64,000 nt of DNA from Ruegeria profundi (GCF_001507545.1 NZ_LQBP01000001.1:186001-250000); one strand, 5' to 3'; counted from the stretch's first letter, positions 1 to 9,264 are shown. The notes: generated from the sequence alone by a model not told the origin. Program-made: numbers and translations.

Positions 1-1
1 C

Positions 2-511
2 GCAGCCAAGGTCGTAGATTGGATTAGCGTTCCACTTGGTGTCGCGACGTTGAGAGATCAGTTCAACGATGTCGAAGACGACTCGGCCCGCTTTGCCTTG
101 ATGAGCTGGTTTTTCGAAGAAAACCTGGCCGACTTTGCGCCCTACAAGGACGAGCAGGCCCGGGAAAGGTTTCAGATTGTGGGAACCAGTGGGACGGTGA
201 CGACCGTGGCTGCCTCTCATCTTGGGTTAAAGCGCTATGACCGGACCAAGGTTGACGGTCTGCGCATGACCAGCGATCAGATTGACAAAGTCATACGGGG
301 ATACTTAGAACTCGGTCCACTTGGGCGACGACGCGATCCGCGTATAGGTGATGACCGGCAAGCCCTGATCATGTCCGGCTCGGCCATTTTGCAGGCATTG
401 CTGCGTTGCTGGCCCACCGACCGCCTTTCCGTGGCGGACCGTGGGCTGCGCGAAGGTTTGCTTTATGCACAGATGAGCGCGGACGGCGTATTGGAAGACG
501 GACCGTTTTGA
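2..511 (+). CDS. Ppx/GppA family phosphatase, C-terminal part (5' end outside window)
   Basis: The frame is open from the first bases of the window, so the gene begins upstream. The visible part (about 169 codons) begins [17 protein letters not shown] and continues with [12 protein letters not shown] and [12 protein letters not shown], which are typical of the second actin-like (ASKHA) lobe of exopolyphosphatase/guanosine pentaphosphatase proteins. These enzymes hydrolyse polyphosphate or convert pppGpp to ppGpp in the cytoplasm. Whether this one acts as Ppx or GppA cannot be told from the fragment. Its TGA stop overlaps the rlmE start by one base (TGATG), so the two genes are probably co-translated. 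Confidence 0.88.
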   Translation, partial: AAKVVDWISVPLGVATLRDQFNDVEDDSARFALMSWFFEENLADFAPYKDEQARERFQIVGTSGTVTTVAASHLGLKRYDRTKVDGLRMTSDQIDKVIRGYLELGPLGRRRDPRIGDDRQALIMSGSAILQALLRCWPTDRLSVADRGLREGLLYAQMSADGVLEDGPF

Positions 512-1227
512 TGGCGAAAAAACCAACCGGCAAGAATACCTCGGGCCGCGGACAACGCGACCTCAAGGTCAAGGTAAAGACGGCGCGCGGGCGAAAGCTC
601 AGCTCGACCCGCTGGCTTGAGCGGCAATTGAACGACCCATACGTCAAACGCGCGCAGGCCGAAGGCTATCGCGGGCGCGCGGCTTATAAGATTCTTGAGT
701 TGGACGATAAGTTTCGCTTTCTCGTCCCCGGTGCGCGTGTTGTCGACCTTGGCTGTGCGCCCGGCGGCTGGTGTCAGGTCGCTGTAAAACGTGTGAACGC
801 GCTGGGCGAACGGTCTGGTAAACGCGTCGGCACTGTTTTGGGTGTCGATCTGCAAGAGGTCGAACCCGTGGCTGGCGCGGAAACTCATGTGCTGGACTTT
901 ATGGAGGATGACGCCGACCAAAAGGTCAAAGACTGGCTGGGCGGCAAGGCGGATGTTGTCATGTCTGACATGGCGGCAGCCTCATCTGGGCACAAGCAAA
1001 CCGACCATCTACGGATCATGGCCTTATGTGAAACAGCGGCCTATTTCGCGTTTGATGTGCTAGAGGAAGGCGGAACCTTTGTTGCCAAGGTTCTGGCCGG
1101 CGGTGCCGAAGGCGATTTGCAGAAACTGCTCAAGCAGAAGTTCGAAAAGGTTGCGAATGTAAAACCACCCGCGTCCCGATCCAACAGCTCTGAAAAATTT
1201 GTGGTCGCGACTGGCTTTCGCGGTTGA
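511..1227 (+). CDS. rlmE: 23S rRNA (uridine(2552)-2'-O)-methyltransferase RlmE
   Basis: A 238-aa FtsJ/RrmJ-type methyltransferase. It transfers a methyl group from SAM to the 2'-O of U2552 in the A loop of 23S rRNA during late 50S assembly. A basic N-terminal tail (residues 1-35) precedes the Rossmann fold. The SAM motif [11 protein letters not shown] lies at about residues 77-87, and the catalytic K-D-K-E set is represented by the K of RAAYKILEL, the D of VMSDMAA, the K of FVAKVLAGG and the C-terminal SSEKFVVA. The ATG at 511 overlaps the stop of the Ppx/GppA gene. Longer in-frame starts upstream would lie inside that gene and are not supported. Confidence 0.95.
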   Translation: MAKKPTGKNTSGRGQRDLKVKVKTARGRKLSSTRWLERQLNDPYVKRAQAEGYRGRAAYKILELDDKFRFLVPGARVVDLGCAPGGWCQVAVKRVNALGERSGKRVGTVLGVDLQEVEPVAGAETHVLDFMEDDADQKVKDWLGGKADVVMSDMAAASSGHKQTDHLRIMALCETAAYFAFDVLEEGGTFVAKVLAGGAEGDLQKLLKQKFEKVANVKPPASRSNSSEKFVVATGFRG

Positions 1228-1228
1228 A

Positions 1229-1417
1229 CTAGTCGTCAATCCAACGCCGATCACCGGTCAGGAATTGCTCGCGCAGCGAATCCGCCGCAGTACGTTGCAA
1301 CAGCAGCGCCTCACCGTGGTTTATGTATTTTGGTTTCCTGGCCTGCAAATCTGCGATGCGCTGATTAAGCTTTGATGGGTTCTGCAATTGCGATGTATGG
1401 ACCGGTTTCTCAGACAT
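1229..1417 (-). CDS. Small conserved-looking hypothetical protein, 62 aa
   Basis: An ATG is preceded at good spacing by GAGGTG, a convincing ribosome-binding site. The product is soluble and polar (MSEKPVHTSQLQ...RRWIDD) with no signal peptide or membrane segment. The middle part (SKLNQRIADLQARK) could form a helix. Its stop lies only one base from the rlmE stop on the other strand, so the two genes converge with no terminator between them. I do not recognise the family and assign no function. The ribosome-binding site and tight fit between neighbours argue that it is real. Confidence 0.55.
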   Translation of the reverse strand: MSEKPVHTSQLQNPSKLNQRIADLQARKPKYINHGEALLLQRTAADSLREQFLTGDRRWIDD

Positions 1418-1514
1418 ACGTCACCTCGGGGCCTGTTGGGGTTACTAACTTGCCCCCTCGTTAACCCAGAAATTTGCCGGGAACGTGGCGCAATCCGGGC
1501 CGCGACATGCCGTT

Positions 1515-3416
1515 TTATGGGGTAAGCTGCGCTTTAAGCTGCAAAAGGTTCGGGTCTTGCGGCAGAATTTCCAAGCCTTCATTCAGCACGTCCCGCGCGG
1601 CTCCGGCACCGCGATTGATCTGTGCCAACTGCACCAGCATCGGCCATGCCTCAACGCGTTGCGGATCAAGGGCGACGACTTCGCGGAAAGCGCGTTCAGC
1701 AGCCGGGGCGTTGCGGAACGTTAACGCCATTCCGCCCAGAACAAGATGGGTTTCAGGAAAATCCAGACGATTGGCAATTGCGCCCTGCCATTCTGCCATG
1801 CCCTGCGCCACACGCATCTGCTGTTCTGGCGCCAGAGCCTGAACCGGAATGTTCAGAAACTCCTTAGCTGCAGAAATTCGAACGTTGAGCGTCGGGTCCG
1901 AGAGCAAGGGCTCAAGCCGTTGGACCTGATCCTGCAACATTGCCTGACGTTGTAGCGGCGCGGCGTTGGCGCGAACCAAGGGGTCAGGGTCCAGCAGCAG
2001 GGGCGCGGTTTGTGCTGCGACCTCAGCCGATGCAAAGGGCTGCAATAGATAAGCAGCCGTCGCGCGCACAATCCCTGCCGCCTCAGCGTTGGTCGCAATT
2101 TTCAGCAACGCATCCGGTCCGTCGGCCTGACCAGTTGAGGCCGCATGAAACGCCGTGCCGAAATGTGGCGTTCTACGCGCCGAGTCAGGGAACCATGCCG
2201 CGATCTGTTCCGCGGCCCAAGCCTGATCTTCGCCTTCGTGACAATCGGTGCAGGCGTCCTCACCCAACCCCAGATCAGGGCGCGGGATACGAAAGCTATG
2301 ATCTCGCCGCCCATCAACGCCCATATAGACGCGCTCGATCATGTGGCAGGTTTTACACTGCGCCCCTTCGCTGTCTTCCGGGTGGTGATGGTGCTGCGGA
2401 GTATCATACTCCCTACCCGTCAGGGTCGGAAAATCGGGATTGCCTGCGGGGGAATGGCATTGCGTACAAACACCATTCCCCTCGGCCTTTAGCGTTGCAC
2501 TGTGCGGATCATGGCAGTTCATACAACCGACACCCTGCGCATACATTTTGGATTGCAGGAACGAGCCGTAAACATAGACCTCATCCAAAATCTGCCCATC
2601 GGGATGATAAAGACCGGGGCGCAGCACTGCCAGATTATAGGCGTCGTGGTAGGGTGTACCGGGAAGCGGGTTTCCATCGCCATGCGCCTCGCGCCGGGAA
2701 TGGCAGCCAGCGCATTGCTGGATTTCGGCCTCGGTCCGGCCCCTGCCCCAGCTCATGGTGAAGCCATACTCGCTTAAATCAGAAGAAATGGTCTGATCCT
2801 GTGTCCAATCGATATGAGCAGATCCGGGGCCGTGGCAGGCCTCGCACCCGACCCCAATCTCGGATTGTACCGAGCGATAGCTGCGCGTCTCAACGTCATA
2901 GTTTTTTTCGAACCCCGTGGCATGGCATTCTGCACACCGCGCGTTCCAGTTCTTATAGGGACCGGTCCAATGCAGCCCGTCTTCCGGTGGAAGGTCCTGA
3001 TCGGGATAAAGGTGAAACCAACGTCGGTTCTCGGTATCCCATACGACATCGAAACTCTGCAATCGGCCGGGTTCGGTTTCGAACAGATATTGCTGCAACG
3101 GCTCAATACCAACCACCGAGTGCACATCGTAGGGCGTGGTTAAACCGTCCTTTTCGGTCACACGCGCTTGCAGCCCGTCCTCCGCCGCGCTGAAGTCTAC
3201 CGACATACCGTCGTGCTCAAACACAGTACCGTCAAAGTCAGCAACTACATGGCCATCTTCGACCTGTGTCCAAGCGAGGGCATGATGGGATGTGGCCCAT
3301 GCCTCCGCCTCGGCCGTATGGCACTCGACACATTGCTCCGATCCGACATAGTCTAGCGTTTGAGCGACGGTCAGAACCGGAGCCAGTGACGCAAGGACAA
3401 CCGCAACCGCCCTCAC
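1515..3416 (-). CDS. Secreted octaheme c-type cytochrome with C-terminal HEAT/TPR-like helical repeats
   Basis: A 633-aa protein with a short cleavable signal peptide (AVAVVLASLAPVLTVAQ). Eight CXXCH haem-binding motifs follow at about residues 29 (CVECH), 161 (CAECH), 191 (CEACH), 235 (CAGCH), 298 (CMNCH), 317 (CTQCH), 354 (CKTCH) and 389 (CTDCH). From about residue 420 it becomes Ala/Leu-rich and helical, first HEAT-like (LLLDPDPLVRANAA, LLSDPTLNVRISAA), then TPR-like (AFREVVALDPQRVEAWP). It should be a periplasmic electron-transfer or redox-enzyme subunit. The haem part resembles cytochrome c554/NrfB-like multihaem folds, but I cannot name a substrate. The GTG start overlaps the stop of the yihY-like gene by four bases (GTGA). 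Confidence 0.88.
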   Translation of the reverse strand: MRAVAVVLASLAPVLTVAQTLDYVGSEQCVECHTAEAEAWATSHHALAWTQVEDGHVVADFDGTVFEHDGMSVDFSAAEDGLQARVTEKDGLTTPYDVHSVVGIEPLQQYLFETEPGRLQSFDVVWDTENRRWFHLYPDQDLPPEDGLHWTGPYKNWNARCAECHATGFEKNYDVETRSYRSVQSEIGVGCEACHGPGSAHIDWTQDQTISSDLSEYGFTMSWGRGRTEAEIQQCAGCHSRREAHGDGNPLPGTPYHDAYNLAVLRPGLYHPDGQILDEVYVYGSFLQSKMYAQGVGCMNCHDPHSATLKAEGNGVCTQCHSPAGNPDFPTLTGREYDTPQHHHHPEDSEGAQCKTCHMIERVYMGVDGRRDHSFRIPRPDLGLGEDACTDCHEGEDQAWAAEQIAAWFPDSARRTPHFGTAFHAASTGQADGPDALLKIATNAEAAGIVRATAAYLLQPFASAEVAAQTAPLLLDPDPLVRANAAPLQRQAMLQDQVQRLEPLLSDPTLNVRISAAKEFLNIPVQALAPEQQMRVAQGMAEWQGAIANRLDFPETHLVLGGMALTFRNAPAAERAFREVVALDPQRVEAWPMLVQLAQINRGAGAARDVLNEGLEILPQDPNLLQLKAQLTP

Positions 3417-4279
3417 GCGGTGTGCCCCTCTGGATCATTCTGTATATCCATCAAAGCGCCGTTATACTCAGCCCCCAAGATCAGGATCGCGGCGCAAAGA
3501 TACAAGAAAATCAGCGCCGCCATCGCCCCGGCCAAGCCTGCGTAGGTTGCGCTGTATGATGCAAACTGCGCGATATAGACGGAAAACCCCCATCCACCTG
3601 CAGCCCACAGCGCCAGCGTCAATACAACTCCCGGCAGGATTTGACGCAGTTTGTGACGACCAGTCGGCAGGATCAAATGCGCAACAAGCACCACACCTAT
3701 TGGTACACCCACGGTGAAGGTCCAGCGCAGACGATCCACGGACAGCCATTCAGATACATTGACATCCGTCTTCTCTGACACAAGCTGAGTATAGACGGGC
3801 ACGACAACCTCAACTGCTGCAACCATCATGATGGTGATGCCGCCAGCAACCACCAGGCCCAGACAGAGCAAACGCGTTTTCCAAAAGGGCCAACTGTCTT
3901 TGTCGTGATAGGCTTGGTTCATCGCCATCCGGACAGCAACCACACCGTTCGAGGCGAAGAATACCGCCAGCAAACCACCCAACGTGATCACGCCAGAGCC
4001 GGATTCCTCCAGAACCGCGCGCAGTTCGGCCACGATTGGCTCGGCCACATCACTGGGCCACGCACCAAAAATCAGCTCGATCAGGTCGTTCGTGATATAG
4101 TCTTGCGACAAAGACCCGGCCAACGCCACGGTAAACAAAGCAAAGGGAAACAGCGCCAACATCATCGACATGGCGACGTGGCTGCTCATGACAAAACCGC
4201 TTTTGGCATCGAAACGGGCAAAGGCCAACCAAAGCGCCTGAACAGGGCGACTTACGTAGGGAATCACACGCGCGCTCAT
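3413..4279 (-). CDS. YihY/BrkB family inner-membrane protein
   Basis: A 288-aa integral membrane protein with about six hydrophobic segments. Family hallmarks are AFARFDAKSGFVMSSHVAMS near the N-terminus, FFASNGVVAVRMAMNQAY in the middle and GLAGAMAALIFLYLCAAILI near the C-terminus. This family (UPF0761, once misnamed RNase BN) has no firmly established biochemical role. I chose the ATG at 4279; a TTG two codons upstream would give a slightly longer form. It is the first gene of a two-gene unit: its TGA overlaps the GTG of the octaheme cytochrome, so the two are translationally coupled. Confidence 0.88.
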   Translation of the reverse strand: MSARVIPYVSRPVQALWLAFARFDAKSGFVMSSHVAMSMMLALFPFALFTVALAGSLSQDYITNDLIELIFGAWPSDVAEPIVAELRAVLEESGSGVITLGGLLAVFFASNGVVAVRMAMNQAYHDKDSWPFWKTRLLCLGLVVAGGITIMMVAAVEVVVPVYTQLVSEKTDVNVSEWLSVDRLRWTFTVGVPIGVVLVAHLILPTGRHKLRQILPGVVLTLALWAAGGWGFSVYIAQFASYSATYAGLAGAMAALIFLYLCAAILILGAEYNGALMDIQNDPEGHTA

Positions 4280-4405
4280 ATTCAAAGCCTAGCGTGTCAG
4301 CCGCACTCAAAGAACCGGCAATCCCATATGTTACATAATTATTCGAATACAAATCTTTAGTCGCATTGCCTAATCTGTCGTTGCCGTGCAGGATCACCCT
4401 TTCAT

Positions 4406-5521
4406 ATGCGCGTTTTTCCTAAATCGGGCCAAGCTATGACACCGGACGAAGACAGCACCTCAGCGCCGACCACGCTCAAACTCTCAGTCGTGCGGGACGT
4501 GACGATTGTGGCGACGCTCGTCGTGCTGGGGTTATACGCTGGCGCCGCGTTTTTGATCCCGTTAACCATGGCGCTGCTAGTGAATGTTCTGATCATTGCG
4601 CTCAGCGACCGGATCAATGCATTGACTCCGATGCCGGTCTGGCTGGCCAATGTCGCGGGCGTCACAGTTGTTTTGGCCGGGCTGTTCGTTATCATGTATA
4701 TTCTGGGCAGCCAGGCGACACAGTTCGCCCGGACCATCAGCACCTACGAAAGCCAGTTCGACGAGACCGTCAGCCGCGTGACCGGCTTTGTCGGCAATGA
4801 CGTGACTGCATTCATCCGCGACAACCTTGTGAATATCGATATGTCCTACATCGCGCGCATCTTGATAGGCAGTGCGACGTCACTGTTGAATCAGTTCTTC
4901 CTAATCAGCCTTTATGTCGCCTTCCTAATGGCCGAGCGACTGGCCTTTCGTAAAAAACTACGGCTGGCCGCGGGCGACCCGAAGACCGGAGCCGATTTTG
5001 CCGCTATTCTGGATGCAATCACGCTCAGCCTGCAACGATATGTCGGGGTAAAAACTCTGATCAGCCTGATCACGGCTGGCATCAGCTATTCGGTCTTCCG
5101 GCTGCTGGGCCTCGAGTTTGCCGAAACCTGGGCGGTTCTGACGTTTGCGTTGAACTTCATTCCTTCCATTGGCTCAATCATCGCGGTGGTTTTTCCGTCT
5201 CTGATCGCGCTGGTTCAGTTCGAAAGTATCGTGCCGTTTCTGGTGATCGTGCTGGGCTGTGGCACCATTCAATTTGTGATTGGGAATTTTCTGGACCCTG
5301 CCCTGTTGGGTCGTTCGCTGAACATGTCGACCTTCCTGGTCATCCTGGCGCTTGTGTTCTGGACCACGATCTGGGGGCTGATCGGAGCATTCCTGAGCGT
5401 GCCGCTGACCGTTTGTATCCTGATCGTGTTCAGCCACATTCCAGCGCTCCGCCCGCTTGCAATCATGATGTCTCTCGATGGAAGGCTGGGCGATGAAACC
5501 CGCCCCGAATCTGCTGGCTAG
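4406..5521 (+). CDS. AI-2E family transporter (PerM/YdiK-like permease)
   Basis: A 371-aa polytopic membrane protein with about seven to eight membrane spans. Two N-terminal spans (residues about 30-65 and 75-100) are followed by a soluble segment (residues about 105-155) and a C-terminal bundle with the family signature FALNFIPSIGSIIAVVFPS and NFLDPALLGRSLNMS. Members export autoinducer-2 or act in Na+/H+ exchange; most, including this one, have no proven substrate. An in-frame ATG at 4436 is an alternative start. The stop lies three bases before the deacetylase-fold gene, so the two probably form an operon. Confidence 0.88.
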   Translation: MRVFPKSGQAMTPDEDSTSAPTTLKLSVVRDVTIVATLVVLGLYAGAAFLIPLTMALLVNVLIIALSDRINALTPMPVWLANVAGVTVVLAGLFVIMYILGSQATQFARTISTYESQFDETVSRVTGFVGNDVTAFIRDNLVNIDMSYIARILIGSATSLLNQFFLISLYVAFLMAERLAFRKKLRLAAGDPKTGADFAAILDAITLSLQRYVGVKTLISLITAGISYSVFRLLGLEFAETWAVLTFALNFIPSIGSIIAVVFPSLIALVQFESIVPFLVIVLGCGTIQFVIGNFLDPALLGRSLNMSTFLVILALVFWTTIWGLIGAFLSVPLTVCILIVFSHIPALRPLAIMMSLDGRLGDETRPESAG

Positions 5522-5524
5522 ATA

Positions 5525-6631
5525 ATGCGCGCGCCCCTGTTCATCGGATCAGAGATTTACCGCAAGTCGACCTATGGATCGAAACACCCTTTGGCGATCC
5601 CACGCGTGTCGACCGTTATTGACCTTTGCAGGGCTCAGGGATGGTTAACGCCTTTGAACTATCGTGTCAGTCCTTGCGCAAAGCCCTCTGCGCTCATGGC
5701 ATTTCATACGCCAGACTATATCGCCGCATTGCAACAGGCCGAGAGAGATCAGGCAGTGTCGGACGAAACGCGGCAGAAATATGCGCTGGGCACCCTGTCG
5801 AATCCTGTTTTTCCCGAAATGTACCGGCGCCCCGCGACCGCTGCAGGCGGATCGATGCTGGGTGCGGAACTGATCCGCGACAAAGGCATCGTGTACAACC
5901 CCGCAGGCGGTACACATCATGGCCTTGCAAACCGGGCAAATGGGTTTTGCTATCTGAATGACCCGGTGCTGGCAATCCTGACCCTGCTGAATGCCGGGCT
6001 CGACCGCATTGTCTACATCGATATCGACGCCCATCATTGTGACGGGGTCGAGGCCGCCTTTCACGGGTCGACAAAGGTTCGGATGATTTCAGTTCATGAG
6101 GCGTATCGTTGGCCGTTTAGCGGAACCCTGGACAATGATGCAGGCGGGGCTGCCTTCAATCTGCCTGTCGCACGCAATCTGAATGACGATGAGTTCTATG
6201 CGATACTCGATCAGTTGATCCTGCCGGCCACGACATCGTTCGCCCCTCAGGCCATCGTTCTGCAATGCGGTGCCGATGCCGTGGCAGAAGACCCGCTGTC
6301 GCGCCTGACCTTGTCAAACAACGCCCATTGGTATGCTGTCACCCAAATACGTGATGTGGCACCCCGTCTGCTTGTCTTGGGCGGCGGCGGGTATAACCCT
6401 TGGTCGGTCGCGCGGCTATGGACGGGCGTGTGGGCGACACTGAACAAGATCGATATTCCAGACGTCCTAAACCCCAGTGCTCAGGATGTGCTGCGCGGAC
6501 TGACATGGAACCGCGTGGCTGGCAAACAACCACCGCGGCACTGGTTCGAAACCTTGCGCGATGCGCCCAACCACGGGGACATACGCTCTGAACTACGGAA
6601 CGATCTAAAAATTCTTGCCGATCGGATTTGA
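5525..6631 (+). CDS. Histone deacetylase-fold amidohydrolase (AcuC-like)
   Basis: A 368-aa class I/II HDAC-superfamily enzyme, a zinc hydrolase that removes acyl groups from lysine or acylated amines. The active site is recognisable: PAGGTHHGLANRANGFCYLND carries the His-His pair and conserved Gly-Phe-Cys, DIDAHHCDGVEAAF carries the Asp and His zinc ligands, and LQCGADAVAEDPL supplies the second Asp ligand. GGGGYN follows near the C-terminus with the catalytic Tyr. Bacterial relatives include AcuC and acetylpolyamine hydrolase; which substrate applies here is unknown. It sits three bases downstream of the AI-2E-type permease. Confidence 0.92.
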   Translation: MRAPLFIGSEIYRKSTYGSKHPLAIPRVSTVIDLCRAQGWLTPLNYRVSPCAKPSALMAFHTPDYIAALQQAERDQAVSDETRQKYALGTLSNPVFPEMYRRPATAAGGSMLGAELIRDKGIVYNPAGGTHHGLANRANGFCYLNDPVLAILTLLNAGLDRIVYIDIDAHHCDGVEAAFHGSTKVRMISVHEAYRWPFSGTLDNDAGGAAFNLPVARNLNDDEFYAILDQLILPATTSFAPQAIVLQCGADAVAEDPLSRLTLSNNAHWYAVTQIRDVAPRLLVLGGGGYNPWSVARLWTGVWATLNKIDIPDVLNPSAQDVLRGLTWNRVAGKQPPRHWFETLRDAPNHGDIRSELRNDLKILADRI

Positions 6632-6681
6632 TGGTGGGGTGGCACCAGCCGCAAGCGTGTCCAACACTGCACCTCTGCAGA

Positions 6682-7362
6682 TCAGGTCTGGCAATTGGCG
6701 ATCAGCGCTTGCTTGTCTTTCAGACGCACCCGACCATAGCCAAGTTCGATCAGACCCAAATCCGCAAGGCGGTGCAAACTGCGATGCAAAGTGGGTTGTG
6801 ACACGGCAATCATTCCGGCCAGCTCTTCCTGGCTCACCACAATCCAATCGCCTTGCTTGCTGCTTCCTTCATCAAGATGAAGCAGCCGCAACACAAGCCT
6901 TTTTTCACTGCCGGTGACGGCCAGATTTGCCATTATTCGCAGCGCTGTCTGCATGTTTTCCTGAGTAAGCGCATAGAATTCGCGGACATAGTGCGGATTG
7001 GCTTTGACAATTTTTGCCACCCGCGAGTTGGGAAAAAACAGGGTGTCTGTTTCCTGTGTTGTTACGATACTAACAAGGCGTGGGGCATCGGCGAACAAGG
7101 CCAGGTCACCGATCCAGAACCCCGCCCCTTCGCGGTGCAACACAAACTCCTGCCCGTCATCAGCCGGGGCGGTGATCTGAACGCCGCCGTTGAGAACAGC
7201 GAATATACCGTTTGCAGGATCACCGTAATGGTAAAGCGTTTCCCAAGCGTCGAAGGTCTTTGGGATCCCGCATTCCAGCAAGTCCCGCTGAAAACGTTCT
7301 GAGCGTCGGCTGAACCAGCGACCCTCTTGAAAAAGCTTTTGATTATACCCTTTGTCTAACAT
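6682..7362 (-). CDS. Crp/Fnr family transcriptional regulator
   Basis: A 226-aa regulator. A cyclic-nucleotide-binding-type beta barrel covers residues about 20-130 (LYHYGDPANGIFAVLNGGVQI, REGAGFWIGDLALF), followed by the long dimer helix and a winged helix-turn-helix (QEELAGMIAVSQPTLHRSLHRL, residues about 175-200). The N-terminus lacks the cysteine cluster of oxygen-sensing FNR, so it is CRP-like rather than FNR-like. It is transcribed divergently from the arylsulfatase gene across a 196-base shared control region, so it may regulate that gene and itself. The effector molecule is unknown. Confidence 0.9.
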   Translation of the reverse strand: MLDKGYNQKLFQEGRWFSRRSERFQRDLLECGIPKTFDAWETLYHYGDPANGIFAVLNGGVQITAPADDGQEFVLHREGAGFWIGDLALFADAPRLVSIVTTQETDTLFFPNSRVAKIVKANPHYVREFYALTQENMQTALRIMANLAVTGSEKRLVLRLLHLDEGSSKQGDWIVVSQEELAGMIAVSQPTLHRSLHRLADLGLIELGYGRVRLKDKQALIANCQT

Positions 7363-7558
7363 TAGTATACTTCAATATCATCATATGATTGGTTTTCAAT
7401 CCTGCTGTTATCCTAAGCTATCGGTGTTCGATTCCCGGCAAGCTGAAACATCGCCGTGCAGATTTCGATTTTTAAGAAGCTTTTGGGCTGATTTGGCCAG
7501 CCATCAAACAAATCAATGTTCCGGGCTCATCAAGCCCATTCCAGAACGGGAGCACATC
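7363..7558. promoter_or_regulatory. Shared divergent control region between crp-like and arylsulfatase genes
   Basis: This 196-base AT-rich gap must hold the promoters of both divergent genes. It contains a perfect 10-base palindrome ATCATATGAT at 7380-7389, close to the start of the regulator gene and a plausible operator core for a dimeric CRP-type protein. GGGAG lies just upstream of the arylsulfatase ATG at 7559 and fixes that start. I could not identify convincing -35/-10 elements. Confidence 0.4.
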
Positions 7559-9196
7559 ATGTCACCACCACGTCCGTTTGCAGACCGTTGGCGCACGAAC
7601 CTGCGTCGTTTTGCTGTGGCTACAATCGCCGTTACTTTGGCAATCCCCGCTTGGGCGCAAGATCAAAAGCCCAACATTCTAGTTATCTGGGGTGACGATA
7701 TCGGTCAGTCCAATATCTCAGCCTACACCTTTGGCATGATGGGCTACCGCACGCCCAACATCGACCGGATCGCCGCCGAGGGCATGATGTTTACCGACTA
7801 TTACGGTGAGCAATCCTGCACCGCGGGGCGGTCGTCCTTCATCATGGGTCAGTCGGTGTTCCGCACGGGTCTTTCCAAGGTAGGCCTGCCAGGTGCGGAA
7901 GAAGGCATGCGGGTCGAGGATCCGACCATCGCAGGCCTTCTCAAGGCCGAAGGTTATGCAACGGGACAGTTCGGCAAAAACCACCTTGGCGACCGGGACG
8001 AGCATTTGCCCACGAACCACGGCTTTGATGAGTTCTTTGGCAACCTCTATCACCTCAACGCCGAGGAAGAGCCCGAGAACGAGGACTATCCTCGTGATCT
8101 GGTGCTGCCGGACGGCACAACCTTTCTTGAGCGCTTCGGGCCGCGTGGCGTGATCCGGTCCTCGGCCAGCTACTCCGAAACGGAAATCACACAGAACATC
8201 GAAGACACCGGCCCGCTCGACATAGAACGGCAGAAGATTGTCGATGATGAAACCTCCGAGGCGGCCATTGCCTTCATCCGCGAACAAACTGCGGCCGGTA
8301 CACCTTGGTTCGTTTGGTGGTCGGGCACACGGATGCACTTCCGTACCCACGTCAAAGACGAGATGCGGGAAGTGGCCAACGGCCTTTACAATGGGGAAAA
8401 CGCCGATGAATACACCGCCGGCATGATCGAGCATGACATGCACATCGGCGACTTCCTCAACGTGCTGGACGAACTTGGTATCGCCGACAACACCATTGTC
8501 TTCTACTCGACCGATAACGGGCCGCACATGAACACGTGGCCGGATGCGGCGATGACGCCGTTCTGGGGCGAGAAAAACACCCAGTGGGAAGGCGGATGGC
8601 GTGTTCCGGCCTTTGTCCGGTGGCCCGGCCGGATCGCAGAGGGTGCCGTTTCCAATGAAATCGTCCACCACATGGATTGGTTGCCGACCTTCCTCGCTGC
8701 CGCCGGTAACGAGACGATCAAGGAAGATCTGCTGGAGGGCGTCACGGTTAATGAGATGGCGGGCCGCGAATACCGCGTGCATCTCGACGGCTACAACATC
8801 CTGCCGATGCTGACCGGTGAGACCGACGAAAGCGGGCGCGACGAGATCTTCTACTTTACCGATGACGGGGACCTCGCGGCGCTGCGGTATCGCAACTGGA
8901 AAATCACCTTCCTTGAGCAGAAAGAATGGGCCACGTTGCGCGCCTGGATGGAACCGTTGACACCGCTGCGCGTGCCACTGATCACGCATCTGCGGCGTGA
9001 TCCTTATGAACGGGGATACCGCACGTCGAACACTTATTACGACTGGATGATCGACCGTGCCTTCATGCTGGTGCCCGCACAACAGTACGTCGCACAATTC
9101 CTTGCCACTTTTGCGGAGTATCCGCCGCGGCAGGAAGCGGCGAGCTTCAGCCTCGACAAGGTGATGGAAAAACTGACCTCACCAACCAGCAACTAA
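7559..9196 (+). CDS. Periplasmic arylsulfatase
   Basis: A 545-aa sulfatase. An export signal (RWRTNLRRFAVATIAVTLAI...AWA) ends near residue 31, followed by PNILVIWGDDIG with the first metal-binding aspartates. The maturation motif CTAGR in EQSCTAGRSSFIMG fits C-x-[PA]-x-R, in which the Cys is converted to the catalytic formylglycine. STDNGPHMNTWPD provides further metal ligands. It should hydrolyse organic sulfate esters outside the cytoplasm; the substrate is not evident. The ATG at 7559 is chosen because it has GGGAG upstream and places the signal peptide at the N-terminus. No formylglycine-generating enzyme is encoded in the window. A strong terminator follows. Confidence 0.93.
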   Translation: MSPPRPFADRWRTNLRRFAVATIAVTLAIPAWAQDQKPNILVIWGDDIGQSNISAYTFGMMGYRTPNIDRIAAEGMMFTDYYGEQSCTAGRSSFIMGQSVFRTGLSKVGLPGAEEGMRVEDPTIAGLLKAEGYATGQFGKNHLGDRDEHLPTNHGFDEFFGNLYHLNAEEEPENEDYPRDLVLPDGTTFLERFGPRGVIRSSASYSETEITQNIEDTGPLDIERQKIVDDETSEAAIAFIREQTAAGTPWFVWWSGTRMHFRTHVKDEMREVANGLYNGENADEYTAGMIEHDMHIGDFLNVLDELGIADNTIVFYSTDNGPHMNTWPDAAMTPFWGEKNTQWEGGWRVPAFVRWPGRIAEGAVSNEIVHHMDWLPTFLAAAGNETIKEDLLEGVTVNEMAGREYRVHLDGYNILPMLTGETDESGRDEIFYFTDDGDLAALRYRNWKITFLEQKEWATLRAWMEPLTPLRVPLITHLRRDPYERGYRTSNTYYDWMIDRAFMLVPAQQYVAQFLATFAEYPPRQEAASFSLDKVMEKLTSPTSN

Positions 9197-9210
9197 CAAC
9201 TTTTGAGAAC

Positions 9211-9240
9211 AAAGGGCCGCCCGTCAAAAGGCGGCCCTTT
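9211..9240 (+). terminator. Rho-independent terminator after arylsulfatase gene
   Basis: An 11-bp perfect stem, AAAGGGCCGCC / GGCGGCCCTTT, encloses an 8-base loop 14 bases after the arylsulfatase stop. The stem itself ends in TTT and is followed by CTAGATT, so it should end the sulfatase transcript at least partly before the HAD gene. Confidence 0.85.
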
Positions 9241-9264
9241 CTAGATTGATAAAAGGATTTCCTC

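Noticed and set aside
7718..9097. 459-codon open frame opposite the arylsulfatase gene
   Set aside because: A shadow of a GC-rich coding sequence; His/Val-rich translation without domains.
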